Below are positions 1 through 7,363 of a DNA stretch of 36,068 bases, in pieces. The notes under the pieces were generated by a model that saw only the letters and a program-made list of their open reading frames with translations, was not told the origin of the DNA and did no database searches. The translations under genes were made by a program, and so were the position numbers. Within the stretch, counting starts at the first letter, position 1, and the number at the start of each line of letters is the position of its first letter. Source of the stretch: an uncultured Clostridia bacterium (lineage in GTDB: Bacteria > Bacillota > Clostridia > Christensenellales > Borkfalkiaceae); the NCBI GenBank assembly GCA_947589555.1, contig CANQAZ010000008.1, forward strand, positions 1 to 36,068, given 5' to 3'.

Positions 1-572
1 TCGGGAACGGCTCCTCCATCTCGGCGGTGGACGGCGGGAAGTGCATCGATACCTCGATGGGCTTCACCCCCCTCGCCGGCGTGCCGATGGGGACGAGGAG
101 CGGGGACATCGATTACGCCGCCGCCGAATTCTTGTGCCGCAAAAAGGGCATGACGATGGCGGAAGGGCTCAACTACCTCAATAAAAAGTGCGGCATGCTC
201 GGCGTTTCGGGCGTTTCCTCCGACTTCCGCGACCTTTGCGCCGCGGCCGAAGAGGGGAACGACCGCGCCCGCCTCGCCCTCGACATGTTCGCCTATTCCT
301 GCAAAAAGTACGTGGGCGCCTATATGGCCGCCCTCGGCGGCCTCGACGCCATCGTGTTTACCGCGGGCGTCGGCGAAAATACGCCGAGCGTGCGCGCCGG
401 CATCTGCCACGGCCTCGAAGCCTTCGGCATCGCCATCGACGACGGCAAGAACGCCTACAAGAACGACGGCGCCATCCACGACCTTTCCGCAAAGGGCTCC
501 AAAGTGAAGATCCTCGTCATTCCCACCAACGAGGAACTCGTCATCGCCCGCGAAACGGCCGCGTTCCTTTGA
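1..572 (+). CDS. ackA: Acetate kinase, C-terminal part (5' end outside window)
   Basis: Acetate kinase interconverts acetate plus ATP and acetyl phosphate plus ADP in the cytoplasm; in fermenters it makes ATP from acetyl phosphate. The reading frame is open from the first base and ends at TGA 570-572, so this is the last ~190 residues of a protein usually near 400. Visible family motifs are GNGSSISAV at the window edge, DTSMGFTPLAGVPMGTRSGD, and FTAGVGENTPSVR near the C-terminus, which belongs to the ASKHA nucleotide-binding fold. The ORF track starts it at GTG 27, but that is an internal valine codon inside a conserved motif. No terminator is visible before the next gene, which has its own promoter. 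The identification is firm; only the missing 5' end is unknown. Confidence 0.95.
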   Translation, partial: GNGSSISAVDGGKCIDTSMGFTPLAGVPMGTRSGDIDYAAAEFLCRKKGMTMAEGLNYLNKKCGMLGVSGVSSDFRDLCAAAEEGNDRARLALDMFAYSCKKYVGAYMAALGGLDAIVFTAGVGENTPSVRAGICHGLEAFGIAIDDGKNAYKNDGAIHDLSAKGSKVKILVIPTNEELVIARETAAFL

Positions 573-610
573 CTTTTTCGTAAAATCGCCAAAACCGACG
601 CGAAAAACGA

Positions 611-639
611 TTGACAGAAGCGCGCAAATACAATATAAT
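611..639 (+). promoter_or_regulatory. Consensus sigma-A promoter for DUF177-rpmF
   Basis: TTGACA (611-616) and TATAAT (634-639) are both perfect consensus hexamers separated by 17 bp. The ORF track begins the downstream protein at the TTG inside the -35 box, which cannot be translated from this promoter. Transcription should start near 645-647, only a few bases before the ATG at 650. Confidence 0.85.
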
Positions 640-649
640 TAACAAGTCA

Positions 650-1075
650 ATGATTCCCGAAATAGACGTGCGGGGCAGTCTCGCGCGGAACACCCCGTCA
701 GGTGACCTCGGTTTCGAGTGCGAGGCGGACGCCGGACTATTGGACATTCCGTTCACCTCCTTCGCCTCCCCCGTGCAGGCGCAGTTGCGCTACGAGATCC
801 ATGCCGACGAGAGCGTGGAAGTGTGGGGCACCGTGGCCTTTACCCTGCGGGGCGAATGTTCGAGGTGCCTTGCCGGGACGGAGCGGCGCATCCTTTCCGA
901 TGCGGAGGGGACCTTCTTCCCCGGCCCGCCCAAAGGCGGCGAGTACGGCTATACGGGCGGAAAAGTACGCCTCGGGGAATTTTTGAGGGACGCGGTCGCG
1001 TTCGCCCTGCCTTTGCGGCTCTTGTGCCGCGATTGCGAAAGGGACGAGGACGATTGCGAAACGGACGAGGAATAA
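650..1075 (+). CDS. DUF177 / YceD-family protein
   Basis: This is a 141-aa member of the DUF177 (YceD/YlbN) family, a conserved protein typically encoded next to ribosomal protein L32 and linked in other organisms to 23S rRNA or ribosome homeostasis. Its exact role here is not shown. The family's cysteine motif is present as GECSRCLAG, with a second pair, LCRDCERDED, near the acidic C-terminus; together they could bind a metal. I chose ATG 650 over the track's TTG 611 because 611-639 is a consensus promoter. No Shine-Dalgarno sequence precedes 650 and the predicted leader is only about 4-5 nt, so translation is probably leaderless or nearly so. rpmF follows after 24 bp in the classical order. 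Confidence 0.85.
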   Translation: MIPEIDVRGSLARNTPSGDLGFECEADAGLLDIPFTSFASPVQAQLRYEIHADESVEVWGTVAFTLRGECSRCLAGTERRILSDAEGTFFPGPPKGGEYGYTGGKVRLGEFLRDAVAFALPLRLLCRDCERDEDDCETDEE

Positions 1076-1099
1076 TTACGCAAAGAGAGGTAAATCAAT

Positions 1100-1288
1100 A
1101 TGGCGGTTCCCAAGAGCAAACAATCGAAGAGCAGAACGGCGAAGCGCTTCGCCAATTACAAGGCCACGGCGGCTACCCTTGTGGAGTGCCCCCATTGCCA
1201 CGAATTGAAGGCCGCGCACCAAGTCTGCAAGAATTGCGGCTACTACGACGGCAAAGAAGTCATCGCCCAGAAAGAAGAAAAGAAATAA
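1100..1288 (+). CDS. rpmF: 50S ribosomal protein L32
   Basis: L32 is a small structural protein of the large ribosomal subunit. The 62-aa product has the standard N-terminus MAVPKSKQSKSRTAKRFA and a zinc ribbon, CPHCHELKAAHQVCKNCGYY, with all four cysteines, so it is the zinc-binding (C+) paralogue type. An AGAGGT ribosome binding site lies 8 bases before the ATG. It is co-transcribed with the DUF177 gene and followed directly by a strong intrinsic terminator. Confidence 0.97.
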   Translation: MAVPKSKQSKSRTAKRFANYKATAATLVECPHCHELKAAHQVCKNCGYYDGKEVIAQKEEKK

Positions 1289-1304
1289 CCAAAAACCAAA
1301 CCAC

Positions 1305-1329
1305 AAAAGCGGACCTTGCGTCCGCTTTT
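1305..1329 (+). terminator. Intrinsic terminator after rpmF
   Basis: A perfect 10-bp stem, AAAAGCGGAC / GTCCGCTTTT, with a 5-nt loop (CTTGC) ends in a TTTT run. It ends 4 bases before the ribosome binding site of the next gene, so it may also lower transcription into that gene. Confidence 0.85.
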
Positions 1330-1345
1330 CGTTAAGGAGCATGCC

Positions 1346-1987
1346 ATGAATAAGACGGCCTTTTTCAACCTGTCCTACGGCGTCTATCTCTGCACCGCGT
1401 GGGACGAGGGCAGACCGGTGGGGTGCGTCGCCAACAGCGCGATGCAGGTGACGAGCGAGCCCGCTACGATCGCCGTGAGCCTCAACCGCGCCAACTATAC
1501 CCATCAATGCGTGGAGGATACGGGGTACTTTACCGTGTGCGTCCTCGGCGAAAAGTGCGATGCGAAACTCATCGGCACCTTCGGGTTCCGCTCCTCCCGC
1601 GAGACGGACAAGTTTGCGGATACCCCCTACGCCGTGCGCGGCAAAATGCCCGTGCCCGACGGGTGCCTCTGCTACTTCGCCTGTAAAGTGGTGGGAAAGA
1701 TGGAGACCTCTACCCATACCGTCTTCCTCGGCGAAGTGTACGAGGCCGAAGTTCTGCACGGCGGCAAACCCATGACCTACGCCTACTACCACCAAGTGCT
1801 GAAAGGCAAGACGAGCGTCAACGCGCCCACCTATGTGGAAGAGCAAAAAAAGGAGGGCGGAAAACGGTACGTTTGCAAGGTGTGCGGGTACGAGTACGAC
1901 GGGGACATCCCCTTCGAGGACCTGCCCGAGGACTGGACCTGCCCCCTGTGCGGCGTGGGCAAGGAGATGTTCGAAGCGGTGGAATAG
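1346..1987 (+). CDS. Flavin reductase-like / rubredoxin fusion (high-molecular-weight rubredoxin type)
   Basis: This 213-aa protein joins an FMN-binding flavin reductase-like domain (about residues 1-155) to a C-terminal rubredoxin (about 165-210). The rubredoxin iron ligands are two CxxC pairs, [12 protein letters not shown] and [10 protein letters not shown]. The layout matches high-molecular-weight rubredoxin (Hrb) of acetogenic clostridia, where NAD(P)H electrons pass through FMN to rubredoxin and on to a flavodiiron protein that removes O2 or NO. That partner is not in this window. The start is ATG 1346, preceded by AAGGAG at 1334-1339; the track's 1316 start lies inside the rpmF terminator. 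The protein supports an anaerobic lifestyle with oxidative-stress defence. Confidence 0.88.
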   Translation: MNKTAFFNLSYGVYLCTAWDEGRPVGCVANSAMQVTSEPATIAVSLNRANYTHQCVEDTGYFTVCVLGEKCDAKLIGTFGFRSSRETDKFADTPYAVRGKMPVPDGCLCYFACKVVGKMETSTHTVFLGEVYEAEVLHGGKPMTYAYYHQVLKGKTSVNAPTYVEEQKKEGGKRYVCKVCGYEYDGDIPFEDLPEDWTCPLCGVGKEMFEAVE

Positions 1988-2070
1988 AGGGAGTGGCCCG
2001 TGGGACGGTTTTTGGGCGGATTTGACGGTTTGAAGCCCGGGGCGGAGGGCCTCCGAGGAAAGAAAAAGGA

Positions 2071-2096
2071 AAAAGAGCGGCGGAAGCCGTTTTTTT
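2071..2096 (+). terminator. Probable terminator after the rubredoxin gene
   Basis: CGGC-GGAA-GCCG forms a short stem with a GNRA-type tetraloop. It is flanked by an A-rich run before and T7 after, which extend the stem by A-U and G-U pairs. A second small hairpin (CGGAG-GGC-CTCCG) lies at 2043-2055. Confidence 0.55.
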
Positions 2097-2109
2097 CTTG
2101 CAAAAAAGG

Positions 2110-2138
2110 TTGACAATTTCCCCGCAAGGGAGTACAAT
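2110..2138 (+). promoter_or_regulatory. Promoter of the copper operon
   Basis: TTGACA (2110-2115) and TACAAT (2133-2138) are separated by 17 bp. The predicted transcription start, near 2145, falls inside the CsoR-type inverted repeat, as expected for repression. Confidence 0.85.
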
Positions 2139-2142
2139 AAAG

Positions 2143-2159
2143 ATACCCGATAGGGGTAT
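2143..2159 (+). promoter_or_regulatory. CsoR-type operator
   Basis: ATACCC-GATAG-GGGTAT is a perfect 6-bp inverted repeat around a 5-bp centre. It matches the GC-tract palindromes (TACCC...GGGTA) bound by copper-sensing CsoR repressors. It sits at the transcription start of the csoR gene, so the operon is probably autorepressed and released by Cu(I). Confidence 0.8.
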
Positions 2160-2172
2160 ATACGGAGGAAGT

Positions 2173-2466
2173 ATGGATTGTTGCGGAGGGGAGCGCAAGA
2201 CGGTGCGCTCCGCGGAGGAGAAGAAGGGGCTGGTGACGCGCATCAACCGCATCGCGGGGCAGATGAGCGGCGTAAAAAAGATGGTGGAGGAGGACCGCTA
2301 TTGCGAGGACGTCCTCATCCAACTGGCGGCGATCGACAAGGCGGTGCGCAGTCTGACCGCACTCGTGCTGACGAGACACCTGCACACCTGCGTCGCCGAG
2401 AACGTGAAAAACGGAAATATGGAGGTGCTCGACGAGATCGCCGCCCTCTTCAAGAGGTTCGAATAG
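2173..2466 (+). CDS. csoR: Copper-sensing transcriptional repressor CsoR
   Basis: This 97-aa all-helical DUF156 (CsoR/RcnR) repressor should release its operator on binding Cu(I). The three Cu(I) ligands of the family are present at Cys44 (RYCEDV), His69 and Cys73 (RHLHTC), the Cys-His-Cys set of CsoR rather than the RcnR nickel/cobalt set. Other family landmarks are RINRIAGQMSGVKKMVEE and IQLAAIDKAVRS. I start it at ATG 2173 because GGAGGA lies at 2164-2169; the track's 2098 start would run through the promoter and operator. It is the first gene of an operon with the copper ATPase 4 bp downstream. Confidence 0.92.
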   Translation: MDCCGGERKTVRSAEEKKGLVTRINRIAGQMSGVKKMVEEDRYCEDVLIQLAAIDKAVRSLTALVLTRHLHTCVAENVKNGNMEVLDEIAALFKRFE

Positions 2467-2470
2467 AGAG

Positions 2471-4909
2471 ATGAAAAAGAAATTTTCGGTGACGGGCATG
2501 ACCTGCGCGGCTTGCTCCGCGGGCATCGAGCGCACCGTAAAAAGGCTGGATGGGGTGCGAAATTGCGCCGTTTCCCTCATGGGAGAGTGCATGGAGACGG
2601 AGTTTGACGAGGGCGTTTGCTCCGAGGAGAGCATCCGCGCCGCCGTCACCGGGCTCGGGTACGGCATCTATGACTACGGCAAGACCCCCAAAAAACGGGA
2701 AAAGTGGGGGCTTTTGGTGAGGTTTTGTCTCTCCCTCGCCCTCCTTGTGCCCGAAATGTACCTCGCGATGGGGCATGCGATCCCGGGGCTCCCCGTGCCG
2801 CACGGGTGGCTTAATTACGGCTTTCAGATCGCGCTGACGCTGGCCGTGCTCGCCGTCAACTACCCCTTTTTCGTGAGCGGGGTGCGCGCCGCCTTCCGCC
2901 TTGTGCCCAATATGGACACCCTTGTGACCCTCGGCGCCGCCGTCTCCTTTGCGTACAGCGTGGTTGCGGTGTGCCTCGACCCCGATACCCATTCCGTGTT
3001 CTTCGAGTCGGCCGCGATGATCGTCACCCTTGTGACTCTCGGCAAATTTTTGGAGGACAAGAGCAAGAAAAAAACGGGCTCCGAAATTGAAAAACTGCGC
3101 TCCCTCGCCCCCGATACCGTGACCGTGGAACGGGACGGAAACTGCAAAACGCTGTCACTTTCGGAGGTGGAGCGGGGGGATATCGTCGTCGTCAGACAGG
3201 GGGAGAGCATCCCCGTGGACGGCACCGTAACGGAGGGGCACGCCTTTGTGGACCAATCCGCCGTGACGGGGGAGAGCATCCCCGCGGAACTGGGCGCGGG
3301 CGGACATGCGATGAGCGCCTGCCTCGTGGGGAGCGGGTATATCAAGATCCGCGCCGAAAAAGTGGGCGAGGAGACCATGCTCTCCTCCATCATCCGCATG
3401 GTGCAGGGGGCCGGAGCGAGCAAGGCGCCCATCCAGAAACTCGCCGACAGGGTGGCCGCCGTGTTTGTGCCCGCGGTGGTCGCCCTTGCCCTCCTCACCT
3501 TTATCGTGTGGATTGCGGTGACGGGGGACGTGTACAAGGCCTTCAATTTCGGCGTGAGCGTCATCGTTATTTCCTGCCCCTGCGCCCTCGGACTGGCGAC
3601 GCCCGTCGCCGTGATGGCCGCAACGGGCCGCGGCGCCGCGCTCGGCGTGCTTTTCAAGAATGCCGAGGCCTTGCAAAAAATGGCGACGGTGCACGATATT
3701 TTCCTCGATAAGACGGCCACCATCACCGAAGGAAAGCCCAAAGTTGTGTTCTTCGATGGAGACGAGGAAAGCAAAAAAGTGGGATATGGGGTCGAAAAAA
3801 CCCTCAATCACCCCCTCGCGCAGTGCATTGCGGATTTCTGCGGGGAGGGCTATGAGGCCGAACGCGTGGAATATGTTGCGGGGCAGGGCGCCGTGGGATG
3901 GGTGAACGGCGAAGAATACTGCCTCGGCAACGAACGCATGATGGCGGCGCGCGGGGTGGACCTCGGCGGGCGGCGCAGACTTTTCGAGGCCCTCTCCGCC
4001 GAGGGAAAAACGGTGCTCTTTCTCGCGAGATCCGACAGCGTTTTGGCCGTTTTCGCCCTTGCAGACACCTTGAAAGAGGGGAGCAGAGAGGCCGTTTCCG
4101 CCCTCTGCGCGCTCGGTTGCGCGCCCGTGATGCTCACGGGGGACAACGGCGCAGTGGCAAGGTGCATCGCGGCCGAAGCGGGCTTCCCCGACGGCGAAAA
4201 TTGCGTGCGGGCCGAACTTCTCCCCGAGGACAAACTCCGCTATGTGCGCGACATGCGCGAGCGCAACGGGGAGGGCGCCTCCCGCGCGGGCAAGGGCTAC
4301 GTGGCGATGGCGGGCGACGGCATCAACGACGCCCCCGCGTTGAAGGAGGCCGACGTCGGCATTGCGATGGGCGGCGGGACCGACGTTGCCATCGAGAGCG
4401 CGGACGCCGTGCTCGTCGGGGGGGATCTGCGCGCCCTGCCGCGGGCGATCGCCCTCGCGCGGCGGACCATGCGCATCATCAAGCAAAACCTCTTCTGGGC
4501 CTTCTTTTACAACTGTATCGGCATTCCCCTCGCCGCGGGCGTTTTTTCCACCCTCGGCGTCGTGCTCAACCCCATGTATGCCGCGGCGGCGATGAGCCTT
4601 TCCTCCCTCTTTGTGGTGGGAAACGCCCTGCGGCTGACGCGGTTCATGAAAACCAAGCAAAAAAATTTAACTCTTTCGGAGGATACATCGATGAAAAAAA
4701 CTTTGACTGTGGAAGGAATGATGTGCGAACACTGCGTCAAGCACGTGACCGATGCGCTGGCCGCCGTACCCGGCGTCGGGAAGGCCGAAGTCAAACTCGG
4801 AAAGAAGGGAAAGCCCGGCACCGCCGTGGTGACCCTCGACGGGGATGTGGAGGACGGAGCGCTCCTCCGTGCCGTGGAGGAGGCGGGGTATTCCGCGAAA
4901 ATCGGCTGA
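2471..4909 (+). CDS. copA: Cu(I)-exporting P1B-type ATPase with C-terminal CopZ-like domain
   Basis: This 812-aa copper exporter hydrolyses ATP to pump Cu(I) across the cytoplasmic membrane. It has an N-terminal HMA domain (GMTCAACS, residues 9-16), the intramembrane CPC motif (SCPCALGLATP, about 368), the phosphorylated Asp413, the HP motif (NHPLA), TGDN, and GDGINDAPAL near 615. YN and MSLSS in the last helices fit the Cu(I) subclass. The phosphorylation motif reads DKTAT rather than the near-universal DKTGT. From Met741 the frame runs into a complete 72-aa CopZ-like domain that has its own ribosome binding site, and the join contains an A7 run. The fusion may therefore be real, may come from slippage, or may be a one-base error. 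The gene lies 4 bp after csoR. Confidence 0.9.
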   Translation: MKKKFSVTGMTCAACSAGIERTVKRLDGVRNCAVSLMGECMETEFDEGVCSEESIRAAVTGLGYGIYDYGKTPKKREKWGLLVRFCLSLALLVPEMYLAMGHAIPGLPVPHGWLNYGFQIALTLAVLAVNYPFFVSGVRAAFRLVPNMDTLVTLGAAVSFAYSVVAVCLDPDTHSVFFESAAMIVTLVTLGKFLEDKSKKKTGSEIEKLRSLAPDTVTVERDGNCKTLSLSEVERGDIVVVRQGESIPVDGTVTEGHAFVDQSAVTGESIPAELGAGGHAMSACLVGSGYIKIRAEKVGEETMLSSIIRMVQGAGASKAPIQKLADRVAAVFVPAVVALALLTFIVWIAVTGDVYKAFNFGVSVIVISCPCALGLATPVAVMAATGRGAALGVLFKNAEALQKMATVHDIFLDKTATITEGKPKVVFFDGDEESKKVGYGVEKTLNHPLAQCIADFCGEGYEAERVEYVAGQGAVGWVNGEEYCLGNERMMAARGVDLGGRRRLFEALSAEGKTVLFLARSDSVLAVFALADTLKEGSREAVSALCALGCAPVMLTGDNGAVARCIAAEAGFPDGENCVRAELLPEDKLRYVRDMRERNGEGASRAGKGYVAMAGDGINDAPALKEADVGIAMGGGTDVAIESADAVLVGGDLRALPRAIALARRTMRIIKQNLFWAFFYNCIGIPLAAGVFSTLGVVLNPMYAAAAMSLSSLFVVGNALRLTRFMKTKQKNLTLSEDTSMKKTLTVEGMMCEHCVKHVTDALAAVPGVGKAEVKLGKKGKPGTAVVTLDGDVEDGALLRAVEEAGYSAKIG
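4678..4683 (+). promoter_or_regulatory. Internal ribosome binding site before the CopZ-like segment
   Basis: GGAGGA lies 7 bases before the in-frame ATG at 4691. A strong, correctly spaced Shine-Dalgarno sequence inside a coding frame suggests independent initiation of a short CopZ protein. Confidence 0.65.
4691..4909 (+). CDS. copZ: CopZ-like copper chaperone, nested in or separate from copA
   Basis: Read from ATG 4691 this is a complete 72-aa heavy-metal-associated domain starting MKKTLTVEGMMCEHC. Cys752 and Cys755 of the long frame form the CxxC Cu(I) site, and the rest follows the usual beta-alpha-beta-beta-alpha-beta length. Free CopZ carries Cu(I) to CopA and CsoR. The segment has its own ribosome binding site at 4678-4683 and the size of stand-alone CopZ. 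It is in frame with copA only because of an A7 run at 4659-4665: with six As copA would read CAA AAA ATT TAA and stop at once, leaving copZ as a separate gene about 20 bp downstream. I therefore list it separately, as a likely product made alone or in addition to the fusion. Confidence 0.6.
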   Translation: MKKTLTVEGMMCEHCVKHVTDALAAVPGVGKAEVKLGKKGKPGTAVVTLDGDVEDGALLRAVEEAGYSAKIG

Positions 4910-4910
4910 T

Positions 4911-4925
4911 AACGCACAGCGTTTT
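4911..4925 (+). terminator. Weak hairpin after copA/copZ
   Basis: AACGC-ACA-GCGTT followed by TT; a T5 run comes slightly later (CCTTTTTC). The stem is only 5 bp, so terminator activity is uncertain. Confidence 0.35.
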
Positions 4926-4961
4926 CGCCTTTTTCTCTTAAAATTCGACAAAGGCGGCCCG

Positions 4962-4980
4962 TATGCGCATGCGTGCAGAT
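4962..4980 (+). promoter_or_regulatory. Palindrome upstream of the ArsR-family gene
   Basis: TATGCGCATGCGTGCAG contains two overlapping perfect palindromes, ATGCGCAT (4963-4970) and CGCATGCG (4966-4973), about 40 bp before the start codon. ArsR/SmtB proteins commonly bind inverted repeats upstream of their own gene, so this is a candidate operator. I could not find a convincing promoter nearby. Confidence 0.3.
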
Positions 4981-5014
4981 GGTATTCTGTCAGAAAAACC
5001 GCGAGGTGAACAGT

Positions 5015-5353
5015 ATGGCAGAATTGTTGCTTTTGGACAAGCGGACACAGGGGCTCATCGAGGATTATGTGCCTACGGATGATCTCCTGGGCTCCCTTGT
5101 CCGCTTTTTTTCCATCTTTTCCGACGGGACGCGGCTCAGGATCTTGTCCGCGCTCGCCATTTCCGAGATGTGCGTGACCGATATTGCCGGAGTGCTCGGC
5201 ATCAACCAGACCACCGTCTCCCACCAACTCCGCTTTTTGAAGGATACCGGCATGGTGCGCGCCGAACGGCACGGGAAGATCATTTTTTACTATTTGCAGA
5301 ACGATTTGGTGAACGACGTGCTCCTCAAAGGGGTGGAATTTTTGGGATATTGA
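5015..5353 (+). CDS. ArsR/SmtB-family winged-helix regulator
   Basis: This 112-aa regulator has the usual ArsR helix order: FSDGTRLRILSAL, then the helix-turn-helix CVTDIAGVLGINQTTVSHQL, then a beta wing (VRAERHGKIIFYYL). These dimeric repressors usually sense metals or redox signals. The classical ELCVCDL metal site is reduced to EMCVTDI with one cysteine, so the signal cannot be read from sequence. I start it at ATG 5015 because GAGGTGA lies at 5003-5009; the track's 4973 start would add 14 residues with no ribosome binding site. It follows the copper genes but has no clear tie to them and is closed by its own terminator. Confidence 0.85.
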   Translation: MAELLLLDKRTQGLIEDYVPTDDLLGSLVRFFSIFSDGTRLRILSALAISEMCVTDIAGVLGINQTTVSHQLRFLKDTGMVRAERHGKIIFYYLQNDLVNDVLLKGVEFLGY

Positions 5354-5381
5354 GGGGAACGGCACGGAAAACGGCGAACGG

Positions 5382-5410
5382 AACGGCGGGACAGGGCTTC
5401 CGCCGTTTTT
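5382..5410 (+). terminator. Intrinsic terminator after the ArsR-family gene
   Basis: An 8-bp stem AACGGCGG / CCGCCGTT with a 10-nt loop runs into TTTTT. It separates the regulator from the uvrC operon. Confidence 0.8.
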
Positions 5411-5519
5411 CTTTGGCGGTGCGGGCCCGCGCAGGGGGCGGAAAGCGAGCCGCCCGACCTTCTTTACGAGGGAGCGGGCGGAGGCCGTCCGGGGCGCGGA
5501 AGATTTTCGGGCAAAATCC

Positions 5520-5548
5520 TTGAAAAATCTGCCGCGCTTGTGTATAAT
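5520..5548 (+). promoter_or_regulatory. Promoter of the uvrC operon (leaderless geometry)
   Basis: TTGAAA (5520-5525) and TATAAT (5543-5548) are 17 bp apart. The ATG of uvrC begins at 5555, exactly where transcription is expected to start, and no Shine-Dalgarno sequence is present. Confidence 0.85.
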
Positions 5549-5554
5549 GATAGT

Positions 5555-7363
5555 ATGGGAGAAAGCGTACTGCGCGAAAAATTAAAATTGTTGCCCGATT
5601 CGCCCGGCGTGTACATCATGCTCGATAAGGACGGTGCCGTCATCTACGTGGGCAAGGCGCGCGTGCTCAAAAACCGCGTGCGGCAGTACTTCCATTCCTC
5701 CGAAAAACCCGCCAAAGTGCAGGCGATGGTGGAGCAGATCGCCGATTTTTCCTACATCGTCACCCCCTCGGAGGTGGACGCCCTCTCCCTCGAAAATACC
5801 TACATCAAAAAGTACAAGCCCAAATATAACATCCTCCTCAAAGACGACAAGACCTATCCCTATATCAAGATCCACACCAAAGAGGAATTCCCCCGCATCT
5901 CCATCACCCGCCGCATCAAAAAGGACGGCCGCTATTTCGGCCCCTTTATGCAGGGCATCAACTGCAAGGACATCGTGGACGTGTGCGCGAAGGTGTATAA
6001 CATCCGCACCTGCGCCGTTGCCGTCGGCGGAAAGCCCAAAAAGCCCTGCCTCGACTACCACCTGCGCCGCTGTCTTGCGCCCTGCGCCGGGCTCGTCTCC
6101 AAAGAGGAGTACGCCGAGCGCGTGGAAAAGACCATAGCCTTTCTTTCGGGAGACTACGAGGAGGCGGAGCGCATCCTCACCGAAAAGATGAAACAGTTTG
6201 CCGAGGAGGAGCAGTTTGAACTCGCCCTCGACTACCGAAACAAGATCGATATGTTGGCGGGGCTCAAATTGAAGCGCATCACCGCCATGCCGCGCAACGT
6301 GGACGCCGACGTGTGGGCCTTTGCCTCCAACGGGCTGTATGCCTGCATCAGCCTCCTCGTCACCCGCGGCGGGATCATGCGCGGGAGCCGCAATTTCCCC
6401 CTCGAAGAGGGCGCGGGAGAGCGGAGCGAGAGTTTTACGAGTTTTCTCACCCAATATTATGCCGCGCACGAGTTGCCGCACGAACTCATTTTGGACGGCG
6501 AGGCGGACGACGGGCTCTTCCGCGACTACGCGAAGAGCGAACGGGGCAAGAACGTGGAGATTTCCCGCCCCAAAGCGGGCGTCAAACGGGAACTTGCCGA
6601 CATGGCCGCAAAGAATGCGCGCGAATACCTCGAAAAGTCGGTTTCCGCCATCCAGCACAAGAACGACATGACCCGCAACGCCTGCGAAAGGTTGCAGACG
6701 CTCCTCGGGTTGAAGCGGTACCCCCGCCGCATGGAGTGCTACGATATTTCCGATATTTCGGGCGTGGACAAGGTGGGGAGCATGGTCGTGTTCACCGACG
6801 GCGAAGCCGAAAAGACGGAGTACCGCCGCTTCCGCATCAAGACGGTGGAGGGGGCGAACGATTTTGCCTCCTTGCAGGAGGTCCTGCGGCGGCGGCTTGC
6901 AAAACTCGGCACCGACGAGGAGGAGCGCTTCTCCCGTCCCGACCTCGTGGTCATCGACGGCGGCAAGGGCCAACTTTCGGCCATAAAGCAGGTGTTTGAC
7001 GAAATGGGGGCCGACATCGACCTCATCTCCCTCGCCAAGCAGGAGGAAGAGGTGTTCACCGTGGGGGGCGAGGAGCCCGTGCGCATCGACCGCCGCGACT
7101 ACGCCCTCAAAACCCTTCAACGCATCCGCGACGAGGCCCACCGCTTTGCCATCACCTACTTCCGCAACCTCCACTCCAAGCGCTCCCTCGCCTCCGTGCT
7201 CGAAGAGATCCCGGGCGTCGGCAAGCGCAAGCGCATGGCGCTCATGGAGAAATTCGGCACCCTCTCCGCTATCGTCGGCGCGGATGAGGCGGCGCTTGCC
7301 GCGGCGGAAGGGATCGGGCCCGTTCTCGCCAAAAACATCAAACGCTATCTCGATACATTATGA
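5555..7363 (+). CDS. uvrC: Excinuclease ABC subunit C
   Basis: UvrC makes the two incisions flanking a lesion in nucleotide excision repair, acting with UvrB. The 602-aa protein is full length. It has an N-terminal GIY-YIG nuclease (PDSPGVYIMLDKDGAVIYVGKARVLK), a UvrB-binding UVR region around 200-240, an RNase H-like nuclease core (MECYDISDISG and VVIDGGKGQLSA carry its acidic residues), and C-terminal helix-hairpin-helix motifs (EEIPGVGKRKRMALMEKFG). I start it at ATG 5555; the track's 5540 start lies within the -10 region. It opens a five-gene run linked by 4-bp ATGA overlaps, so the whole unit probably depends on this promoter and on translational coupling. Confidence 0.95.
   Translation: MGESVLREKLKLLPDSPGVYIMLDKDGAVIYVGKARVLKNRVRQYFHSSEKPAKVQAMVEQIADFSYIVTPSEVDALSLENTYIKKYKPKYNILLKDDKTYPYIKIHTKEEFPRISITRRIKKDGRYFGPFMQGINCKDIVDVCAKVYNIRTCAVAVGGKPKKPCLDYHLRRCLAPCAGLVSKEEYAERVEKTIAFLSGDYEEAERILTEKMKQFAEEEQFELALDYRNKIDMLAGLKLKRITAMPRNVDADVWAFASNGLYACISLLVTRGGIMRGSRNFPLEEGAGERSESFTSFLTQYYAAHELPHELILDGEADDGLFRDYAKSERGKNVEISRPKAGVKRELADMAAKNAREYLEKSVSAIQHKNDMTRNACERLQTLLGLKRYPRRMECYDISDISGVDKVGSMVVFTDGEAEKTEYRRFRIKTVEGANDFASLQEVLRRRLAKLGTDEEERFSRPDLVVIDGGKGQLSAIKQVFDEMGADIDLISLAKQEEEVFTVGGEEPVRIDRRDYALKTLQRIRDEAHRFAITYFRNLHSKRSLASVLEEIPGVGKRKRMALMEKFGTLSAIVGADEAALAAAEGIGPVLAKNIKRYLDTL

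Noticed and set aside
1076-2137. 353-codon minus-strand ORF over rpmF and the rubredoxin gene
   Set aside because: It crosses a terminator, a promoter and two well-identified genes on the other strand.
4660-4672. Programmed -1 frameshift at A AAT TTA in copA
   Set aside because: The heptamer fits the slippery pattern, but the -1 frame has no nearby stop and gives no sensible product. The relevant alternative is the frame that reaches TAA 4668-4670, best explained by A-run length.
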